DNA of 10,957 nucleotides from Polyrhizophydium stewartii (Eukaryota; Chytridiomycota; Chytridiomycetes; Rhizophydiales). The number at the start of each line of letters is the position of its first letter. Position 1 is the first letter of the stretch. A model generated the notes under the pieces. That model was not told the origin of the DNA. It saw only the letters and a program-made list of their open reading frames with translations, and made no database searches. Below are positions 1 through 10,957 of the stretch, piece after piece. The stretch is taken from assembly GCA_027604665.1 (NCBI GenBank), contig JADGIZ010000625.1:1-10957 (forward strand), in the 5' to 3' direction. A program made the position numbers and the translations under genes.

Positions 1-57
1 GCCCTCCGCCGCACGCACCCCCGCCAAACCATCTCGGCCGCGCATTGTCGCCTCCAG
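1..57 (+). other. 3' end of an intron of the polo-like kinase gene
   Basis: The first 57 bases do not continue the kinase reading frame sensibly. They end in CCTCCAG immediately before the codons for LLSEIKIHRSL, where the kinase homology begins, so this is read as the tail of an intron with its acceptor at 56-57. The start codon, glycine-rich loop and ATP-anchoring lysine of the kinase would lie to the left, outside the window. No branch-site match is obvious in these bases, so the acceptor is an inference from homology and the AG. Confidence 0.65.
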
Positions 58-3343
<3,286 letters not shown>

Positions 3344-3467
3344 CCCTGTCCCTAGCAAGGTGCGGCGTCGCCAGCTGCCAACAACGAGGCTATCACAGCC
3401 GCCGCGGCGGATCGCCACGCGCCACCAATCGGCGCTCGAGGCTCGGGTCCGCTCGCAGAGGCCATCA

Positions 3468-3532
3468 TTTCTTTAAATGAACTTTTTGTTGAAATCACGC
3501 TGCATCCTGCCGGCCATTGGTTTCTTTAAATG
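3468..3532. repeat. Direct repeat pair TTTCTTTAAATG
   Basis: TTTCTTTAAATG occurs at 3468-3479 and again at 3521-3532, a period of 53 bp. Each copy is preceded by GCCAT, giving an imperfect match of about 20 bp. On the minus strand the element reads CATTTAAAGAAA. Its placement between convergent genes suggests a possible role in 3'-end formation, but a remnant of a small duplication is equally possible. Confidence 0.7.
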
Positions 3533-3542
3533 CGGCCGCACC

Positions 3543-3558
3543 AAGCGAATATTCGCTT
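3543..3558. repeat. Perfect 16-bp palindrome AAGCGAATATTCGCTT
   Basis: The 16 bases are identical to their reverse complement. With one extra unpaired base the symmetry extends outward to CCAA/TTGG on both sides. It sits near the centre of the convergent spacer. It could be a dimeric protein-binding site or a hairpin in both 3' untranslated regions; nothing in the sequence decides between these. Confidence 0.8.
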
Positions 3559-3651
3559 TGGCCAACCGGTTTTGTTCAAGTGCCAAACAGAACGGATCAG
3601 GGCGACGGCGCTCGCGCCACGGCTTGATGTGCACCATGCGTGAAGCCGTCA

Positions 3652-4395
3652 TTAATTCAGCGACAAGTCGTTGCTCCGCTTGAGATGCTCGAGCATCCCC
3701 GGCGGAAGCCGAGGCTGGCCATCGGGCAGACGGATGTAGCGGAAGGGCATGATCACTGTCTCGCGGCGGCCCAGCTTGATCTCGGGGCGGTCGACGTAGT
3801 CGATCTGGTCGAGCGGCACCCCCTTCTCGAGCACAATCTGCGAAACGAGCACGGCCGTGTCGGTTGTCATCTGCTCCTTTCCGAGATGGCGGGTCGCAAA
3901 GCCCATCACGCGCAGCTCCTTTGTGCGGTCCCTCGGCGGGTCGTCGCCCAGGATGCCGCCAAACAGGATGTAGTCGTAGTTGCCGGCATCCTCGGGCGAC
4001 AGCGGCTGGGTCGCGGCGGGGTCCGCCAGCAGCACGCGGCTCAGGTCGACGCCCTCCCACGTCTGGATCGAGTTGGTCGAGACGACGGCGCCGGCGAGCG
4101 ACGCAGGCGGGTTCCTCGCCACGCTCTCGCTGACGTGCGACAGCCACAGGTTGCCGTGGCCGACATTGGCCAGCATGTTGCGGTACTCGAGCTCCGACCA
4201 GCCCTCGATTTCCTCCTCGAGGTGCTCGACGACGTACTTGAAGCGCTTGGCCGGCGTCTGCGGCGCAGCAGCCTGCTCTGCGGACGCGGCGGGCTCCGGC
4301 TGGGGCTGCTCGGCGGCCTGCGTCTGTTGCGCCTGCTGTGACCGCTGCATTTGGGCGAGCTGGGCGGCTCGGTTCTTTTCTCGGAGCGCCTTCAT
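3652..4395 (-). CDS. SFM1: Sfm1-like SPOUT protein arginine methyltransferase
   Basis: A single 247-aa open frame without introns. Yeast Sfm1 is a SPOUT-fold (DUF431) enzyme that uses S-adenosylmethionine to monomethylate an arginine of small-subunit ribosomal protein Rps3 in the cytoplasm. The family core begins at about residue 52 (FKYVVEHLEEEIEGWSELEY). It continues through LLADPAA (122-128), the strongly conserved FGGILGDDPPRDRTKEL (145-161), the knot-forming stretch RHLGKEQMTTDTA (169-181) and MPFRYI (216-221), and ends with the C-terminal GQPRLPPGML. An N-terminal extension of about 50 residues (MKALREKN, then Q/A-rich) precedes the core; the yeast protein starts essentially at the core. 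The start at 4395 is the only in-frame ATG that gives the whole domain, and a CAG lies just upstream of it on the minus strand. The stop TAA overlaps a downstream ATG (TAATG). The gene is divergent from the SCI1-like gene and convergent with the polo kinase. Confidence 0.93.
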   Translation of the reverse strand: MKALREKNRAAQLAQMQRSQQAQQTQAAEQPQPEPAASAEQAAAPQTPAKRFKYVVEHLEEEIEGWSELEYRNMLANVGHGNLWLSHVSESVARNPPASLAGAVVSTNSIQTWEGVDLSRVLLADPAATQPLSPEDAGNYDYILFGGILGDDPPRDRTKELRVMGFATRHLGKEQMTTDTAVLVSQIVLEKGVPLDQIDYVDRPEIKLGRRETVIMPFRYIRLPDGQPRLPPGMLEHLKRSNDLSLN

Positions 4396-4445
4396 GCTGC
4401 GGGGTGAAGAAATGTTTGTGAAGCTGAATTTTTTTACAGTTCAAC
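4396..4445. promoter_or_regulatory. 50-bp bidirectional start-to-start spacer
   Basis: Only 50 bp separate the SFM1 ATG (minus) from the SCI1-like ATG (plus). The spacer contains a run of seven T (plus strand, in GAATTTTTTTACAG), a poly(dA:dT) tract of the kind that excludes nucleosomes, and no TATA box. Core promoter elements for at least one gene must therefore fall in the spacer or inside the other gene's 5' coding region. A donor/acceptor pair for a 5' UTR intron on the minus strand (GTAAAA to CCCCGCAG) is conceivable but unproven. Confidence 0.6.
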
Positions 4446-5674
4446 ATGGACGCCGAGAGGGGCCGCGACGCCGAGAGGGGCCGCGACGCCGAGAGGGGCC
4501 GCGACGCCGACAGGGGCCGGGACAGGGACAGGGACAGAAGCCGCGACAGGGACAGGAGCCGCGACAGAGATGGCGGGCGCAGGTCGCACCGCCGGGGCCG
4601 CAGCCGCAGTCGCAGCCGTAGCCGCAGCCCGCGCCGCCGACGCTCCCCAAGCTCAAGCACTCGCAGCAGCCGCAGCAGCAGCCGCAGCAGCAGCCGCAGC
4701 AGCAGCAGCTCAAGCGAGGGCGACAACCGCCGCAGCCGAAGACACCGCAAAGACCGCAAAGAGTCCAAGAAGGACCGCAAGGACCGCAAACGCTCCAAAA
4801 AGTCCAAAAAGTCCAAATCTCGCAAGGAGTCCAAGAGCAAGAAGAGCAAGGAGACCAAGAAGCCCCTTGCCCTCACGAGCCAGTATGGCGCCCGTGGGAT
4901 CATCACACCGGCCGATGTGCGTGCATAATTTGCGCGCACCCATCCTTTTCCTGCTGCCGCTGACTCGCTCCTCTCGCAGATCTTCACCAAGGACGCCGAG
5001 TTCAGGGCGTGGATGATGGAGATCAAGAACATCTCGACCGACTCGATTGATATGCGCACAACAAAGGAGCTGTTTGCAGAGTGTGCGTAAGGAATACTCA
5101 CCGTAGCAGGTCCCATCTTCCGGCTCGCCAATCTTGCTGACAAACGTCACGCAGACATGGAGGACTACAACACGGCGACGCTTCCTCACGAAAAGTTTTA
5201 CGACATGAATGCCTGGTGGGACGCAGCGCCTGCAGTAGCGCCATAACTCGTACTGTATCAGAAGCTTTGAATGCTGATGAGATTTGTTTGCACCCGCGAT
5301 GGCGACTGCGCACATGCGTTCCATGCACTCTCAGGGACCGCGCGACTCGGGGAGCATCGGCTCCGAGTGCTCGTCCCGGCGAGGAAACCATCGACTTCTC
5401 AAAGGGTGCGCGACAACGTTGCTGCGGAGAGCAATCTGCTCTTTGTGTCCGCGGCTGACGAGCGTCTCGTGCCGCGGGTTGCGTGCGAACATCGACAGAT
5501 GAGGAGCAGCTCAGAAGTGCGAGCAAAGGCAGCCGACTGGCAGGCGTCCAGCTCATGTACACGGCAGATGAGCTCGCCAGCCTGCGCAAGCTGCAGGAGG
5601 ATCGCATTGCTGCCGACCGCCTCCGAAAGATGGGATTCCAGCCCAAAGACAGTATGGGTGTGCGGTACGAATAA
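4446..5674 (+). CDS. SCI1-like RS/SK-rich nuclear protein
   Basis: Five exons are inferred: 4446-4916, 4980-5082, 5155-5215, 5335-5405 and 5499-5674. They join in frame to 882 nt, or 293 aa plus TAA. Residues 1-40 are DAERGR and RDRDRS repeats, about 45-90 an RS/S-rich region, and about 95-140 a highly basic K/S region typical of nuclear speckle proteins. The conserved module starts at YGARGIITPADIF (about 147-159) and runs through EFRAWMMEIKN, KELFAEYMEDYNTATLPHEKFYDM, with a C-terminal helix (DELASLRKLQEDRIAADRLRKMGF) ending MGVRYE. This resembles the plant style cell-cycle inhibitor 1 (SCI1) family and its uncharacterised fungal relatives; tobacco SCI1 is nuclear and has been linked to cyclin L/CDKG, and so to splicing-coupled cell-cycle control. 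The function here is inferred. Exon 3's donor (GTGGGA) is weak and rests on phase and on the branch site at about 5274. The ATG has a good context (AAC before, G after). Confidence 0.82.
4449..4520 (+). repeat. 18-bp minisatellite encoding DAERGR
   Basis: Three identical 18-bp units (4449-4466, 4467-4484, 4485-4502) are followed by a diverged fourth unit (4503-4520, DADRGR). They begin directly after the start codon of the SCI1-like gene. The identity of the first three units at nucleotide level implies recent expansion by slippage or unequal crossing over, and copy number may vary between strains. Confidence 0.9.
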
Positions 5675-5675
5675 A
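5670..5675 (+). terminator. AATAAA polyadenylation signal overlapping a stop codon
   Basis: The last codons of the SCI1-like gene read TAC GAA TAA ATG, so AATAAA at 5670-5675 contains the stop codon TAA. If it is used, the 3' untranslated region would be very short, perhaps 10-30 nt. Canonical AATAAA is otherwise rare in this window; the other clear case is at 7242. Confidence 0.5.
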
Positions 5676-5700
5676 TGCCGCTCTTGCTTTCTCACCTGTG

Positions 5701-5742
5701 CGCCGAAAGGCGGCTGCGGCGATATGATGATGCCTTTCGGCG
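5701..5742. repeat. Perfect 11-bp inverted repeat with 20-nt loop
   Basis: CGCCGAAAGGC at 5701-5711 is the exact reverse complement of GCCTTTCGGCG at 5732-5742. It lies 27 nt after the stop codon of the SCI1-like gene and about 130 nt upstream of the chosen RPEL start. It could be an RNA hairpin in a 3' untranslated region or a paired regulator-binding site upstream of the RPEL gene. The remainder of 5675-5873 shows nothing else I can name, apart from in-frame ATGs at 5724-5732 that could extend the RPEL protein. Confidence 0.75.
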
Positions 5743-5873
5743 ACGACGGATCTGTCTGCACCAGCAGCGCAGCTAGATATGGAGTGGCGCCCGGTTTGCC
5801 TGTTTCGCCGGCGTCGGGAACAGTATCAGACGGAGCGGGATCAAGAGGCCAAAACTTTCCTCAAACGACATCC

Positions 5874-7233
5874 ATGAGCAGCAGCACCGGTGAGTCCGCC
5901 AGGCGCGTATCAAGCTCCCATGACGCTCGCTCGGGCATATGCCGCACACACGGGACAGCGCGCGGGATGCGCGGTATTCTAGAGCCGCTCCCCCGTCGCC
6001 TTCGTGTGGCTCGACAGAGACAGAGAGAGTTGCACTGTCGCAGCCGCAGTCTTTGCGAGCCGGTCTGACGTGGAGACAGAGTCGCCCACCTTTGCCCAGG
6101 CCCAGTCGCAGTTGACGTCCTCGCTCGAGCACCGCCCCGCAAAGGACGAGGTGCCTGGACCCTGGCCGTGGCCTCTGCGCTCATCCCCTCCCCAGCGTCC
6201 GCGCTGACCGACCCCCATGTGATCGCTTGGGGCCGCCGACAAACTCCGACCCGCGCCGCAACGAAAGCTCGTGGCGGCCAACATCATCAAAGGTGAGCAA
6301 CCGACTGAGAAGCTGCGCCGGTCTGTTTGTTCGGCTCTGCGTTTGTGCGTCTGACGGCTGCTTGCGGACTCGCCATGCTCGCGCGGGTGAGCATTTCAGA
6401 CACTGCACTTGCGCCGTCGCTGCAGGGCACCGCGGCCGAGCTTGAAAAGGCCGTGATCAAGCAGGCAATCGAGCGTCGCACCTCGCGCCGCCCCTCGGCC
6501 ACCGAGCTTGTCCACCAGCATATTCTGCAAGGTGCGTCACGAGTTTGGGCAAGCAGCTGATGTGCTTCCACCCTCTGCCAGGAGATCTGATCCACTTGCA
6601 CACGCAGCCGACGCTCAAGTTGCCCCAGCCCTTCACTCGGCCATGCGCGAGCTTGAAAAGGCCACCATCACGGACACGCTTAGCAAGGCCATCCACAAGC
6701 GCCCTGAGCGCGAGGCACTCGTGGACTCGAATGTGCTTCGAGGCGCGTCCTTGCATCAGCATAGCTTCGAGAACTGATCAGCCCTCTGCTGACGCCGCAA
6801 CGCTTCAGGCGATCTCGAGGGCGTTGCGCCTGCGCTGATGGGTGCGGCCCTCGAGCTCGAGAAGGCCAAAACGCAGGATGCGCTTCGCAAGGGTCTTGCG
6901 CGCAGGCCGAGCGCCGCGCAGCTCGAGGATGCCAACATCCTCCGAGGTGAGCGATGCGCTGCTCTCGCTGGCGCTCGAACACGCTGCCTGATCCCGCTGA
7001 CGGTGTCGCCACGAAAATGCGCTGCAGACACGTCGCTGGCGCCGGCCCTGCAGTCGATCGCAGCCGATCTGGAGAAGGCGCAGGTGACCGACAGTCTTCG
7101 CCAGGGAATATTGCGCAGGCCGAGTCTCGAGACCGTTGCCAGCATCGTCAAAGGCAAGCGCTCGGTTTGTTGCATGGTGTGCTGAACTCCTGCTGACACT
7201 TGCGCTCGGCGCATTTCTGATCCAGCCGACTGA
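5874..7233 (+). CDS. RPEL repeat protein, five motifs (probable G-actin binding)
   Basis: Eight exons are inferred: 5874-5889, 6044-6150, 6268-6292, 6400-6531, 6608-6742, 6809-6946, 7028-7153 and 7226-7233, giving 228 aa. RPEL motifs bind monomeric actin in MRTF and Phactr proteins, and related uncharacterised proteins occur in fungi. The motifs are HRPAKDELVAANIIK (36-49), RRPSATELVHQHILQ (79-93), KRPEREALVDSNVLR (124-138), RRPSAAQLEDANILR (170-184) and RRPSLETVASIVK (214-226, degenerate at the E-L positions). Between them runs a repeated spacer of the form (V/L)AP(A/S)L...(A/R)(E/D)LEKA. Motif 1 is split by an intron; each later motif with its spacer is exactly one exon, phase 1 at both ends. 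Introns after motifs 3 and 4-5 need attention: those at 6743 and 7154 start with GC. The start is uncertain: 5874 has a T at -3, while in-frame ATGs from 5724 would add 50 residues, and the first intron (5890-6043) has no clear branch site. If the last intron is retained, the C-terminus changes and ends at 7185. Confidence 0.85.
6268..6292 (+). other. 25-nt microexon of the RPEL gene
   Basis: CTC GTG GCG GCC AAC ATC ATC AAA G encodes LVAANIIK, the second half of RPEL motif 1. It is bounded by an AAAG acceptor at 6264-6267 and a GTGAGC donor at 6293. The upstream branch candidate GCTGACC (near 6202-6208) has no intervening AG before 6267. Joining to the exon ending at 6150 restores RPAKDEL in frame, which is the main support. 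Confidence 0.75.
6743..6808 (+). other. Putative GC-AG intron in the RPEL gene
   Basis: The boundary after motif 3 reads CGAG|GCGCGTCC, where sister introns read CAAG|GTGCGT or CGAG|GTGAGC. The branch candidate GCTGACGC and acceptor CGCTTCAG are normal. Read-through hits a stop at 6775-6777 after 11 codons. No nearby GT donor restores the phase 1 frame needed by the next module, so a GC donor is the simplest explanation. The intron is 66 nt. Confidence 0.7.
7154..7225 (+). other. Putative GC-AG intron near the 3' end of the RPEL gene
   Basis: After motif 5 the sequence reads AAAG|GCAAGC, with branch candidate TGCTGACAC and acceptor TGATCCAG at 7225. Splicing adds only two residues (Ala-Asp) before TGA at 7231-7233. 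Retention instead adds GKRSVCCMVC and stops at 7185. The position and phase match every other module boundary in the gene, but because either ending is viable this intron is less certain than the one at 6743. Confidence 0.5.
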
Positions 7234-7241
7234 GCAATCGG

Positions 7242-7247
7242 AATAAA
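7242..7247 (+). terminator. AATAAA polyadenylation signal of the RPEL gene
   Basis: A canonical AATAAA hexamer lies 9 nt after the spliced stop codon at 7231-7233 and 57 nt after the alternative stop at 7185. It suits either ending of the RPEL transcript. Confidence 0.55.
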
Positions 7248-7365
7248 GCCGTGGCAGTGAGATGGAGGTGCACGCCGATGACTTGAGTGAGGTTGATGAT
7301 GTCATGCCCTCCAGCCGGCCGCGCGCGCCACGAGCCGCCGGCGCTGGCGGCAGGCGGCGTCAGGC

Positions 7366-7396
7366 GACGTGGGTGACGTGTCCGACGTTTTAAATA
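7366..7396 (+). promoter_or_regulatory. Probable AlaRS promoter: three GACGT motifs and TATA-like box
   Basis: GACGT occurs at 7366-7370, 7375-7379 (as TGACGT, a CRE/bZIP-type half site) and 7384-7388. It is followed at once by TTTTAAATA (7388-7396), a TATA-like element in otherwise GC-rich DNA. Transcription starting some 30 nt downstream would begin around 7420-7430, giving a leader of about 100 nt. The rest of 7234-7365 holds only the RPEL poly(A) signal and GC-rich sequence with no recognisable feature. Confidence 0.5.
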
Positions 7397-7435
7397 GGGC
7401 CCAGAAGCCGAATTTTCGAACCAAGCGGCAACACC

Positions 7436-7522
7436 ATTCTTCGACTGCTGGGACGGCCCATCCTCACCCGCAGCCTGCACGCACCCCTGCCCGCATCCCC
7501 GAAAACGCGACTGCACGCAACC
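7436..7522 (+). other. In-frame AUG-less extension resembling a mitochondrial presequence
   Basis: The AlaRS frame stays open upstream of its ATG back to a TAA at 7391-7393. From a near-cognate ATT at 7436 (A at -3, ACCATTC) the 29 codons encode [18 protein letters not shown] and then a stretch ending PKTRLHAT. This contains five basic and no acidic residues, rich in L, S, T and A, as in amphipathic matrix-targeting signals. Other near-cognates are CTG at 7445 and 7448. Saccharomyces ALA1 is known to make its mitochondrial form from upstream ACG codons, so a comparable arrangement is plausible. Which codon initiates is not determined. Confidence 0.6.
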
Positions 7523-10898
<3,376 letters not shown>

Positions 10899-10957
10899 GT
10901 GCGTGCTGCGCTCGCCGGAGTGACGGCGGGGGCGGGGGGGGGTGGTGCGGCCAAGGC
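10899..10957 (+). other. Probable start of the next AlaRS intron (runs off window)
   Basis: CAG|GTGCGTGCTGCG at 10896-10910 matches the first AlaRS donor (CAG|GTGCGTGCCGC), and a run of ten G shortly after looks non-coding. The reading frame does, however, remain open to the window end (VRAALAGVTAGAGGGG...), and the C-Ala domain does contain glycine-rich sequence, so read-through coding cannot be excluded. Confidence 0.6.

Larger units (their letters stand above)
3344..3651. other. Convergent intergenic region between polo kinase and SFM1
   Basis: This 308-bp gap separates two stop codons facing each other. It is visibly more AT-rich in its middle (about 3468-3580) than the surrounding coding sequence. 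It holds a 12-bp direct repeat pair, a 16-bp palindrome (both listed separately) and no AATAAA on either strand that I can find. 3'-end formation for both genes presumably occurs here using non-canonical signals. Short open frames exist on both strands (for example 3477-3683 plus and 3473-3652 minus), but I see no recognisable protein family in them. Confidence 0.8.

Noticed and set aside
3477..3683. 68-codon plus-strand open frame in the convergent spacer
   Set aside because: Its end overlaps the 3' end of SFM1 on the other strand. It has no recognisable domain and codon use unlike the neighbouring genes.
4671..4720. CAG/AGC run as a triplet-repeat expansion locus
   Set aside because: It is interrupted by CCG and encodes the ordinary RS/S-rich tract of the SCI1-like protein. 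Nothing indicates pathological or recent expansion, unlike the 18-bp units at 4449.
3473..5143. 556-codon minus-strand open frame spanning SFM1 and the SCI1-like gene
   Set aside because: It is out of frame with SFM1 and antisense to the RS-repeat exon. The R/L/S-rich translation is a composition artefact.
6743..6777. Premature stop in the RPEL gene after motif 3
   Set aside because: Module 4 continues immediately after a normal branch site and acceptor, in the expected phase, so a GC-AG intron explains it better than a truncation. Intron retention remains possible as an isoform.

Overview
The window is a gene-dense, GC-rich stretch of a fungal nuclear genome. Almost every gene is broken by short spliceosomal introns (about 58-284 nt). 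These share a GTGCGT/GTGAGC-type donor, a recurrent CTGAC-like branch site and a CAG (sometimes AAG) acceptor. Fungal affinity rests on the gene content: an SFM1-type SPOUT arginine methyltransferase of ribosomal protein Rps3, a fungal-type RPEL repeat protein, and a single eukaryotic alanyl-tRNA synthetase. The GC richness and compactness would suit an early-diverging (for example zoosporic) fungus, but that placement is only inference.

Layout. (1) 58-3343, plus strand: a polo-like kinase, 5' truncated by the window edge. I resolve 12 exons encoding 791 residues: the kinase domain from the alphaC helix onward, a long low-complexity linker, and two polo boxes. (2) 3344-3651: convergent intergenic region with a 16-bp perfect palindrome and a 12-bp direct repeat pair. 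(3) 3652-4395, minus strand: intronless SFM1. (4) 4396-4445: a 50-bp start-to-start divergent spacer. (5) 4446-5674, plus strand: a five-exon RS/RD/SK-rich nuclear protein of the style cell-cycle inhibitor 1 (SCI1)-like family, 293 aa. (6) 5675-5873: intergenic, with a perfect 11-bp inverted repeat. (7) 5874-7233, plus strand: a 228-aa protein made of five RPEL (G-actin-binding) motifs. Each later motif is carried by its own phase 1-1 exon, and two introns need GC donors. (8) 7234-7522: intergenic and promoter, with three GACGT motifs, a TATA-like box, and an in-frame AUG-less leader that looks like a mitochondrial presequence. (9) 7523 to past the right edge, plus strand: alanyl-tRNA synthetase, 896 residues visible out of an expected ~960.

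The genes are housekeeping or regulatory and are not an operon: mitotic control (polo kinase), ribosome modification (SFM1), an RNA-processing/nuclear-speckle type protein (SCI1-like), a probable actin-monomer sensor (RPEL), and translation (AlaRS). I see no mobile element, CRISPR array, tRNA, rRNA or novel multi-gene system. The most interesting signals are the probable non-AUG mitochondrial form of AlaRS, the exon-per-repeat RPEL gene with GC-AG introns, and the very short divergent promoter between SFM1 and the SCI1-like gene. All exon boundaries were derived by hand from splice signals, reading frame and family conservation. No computation or search was run.
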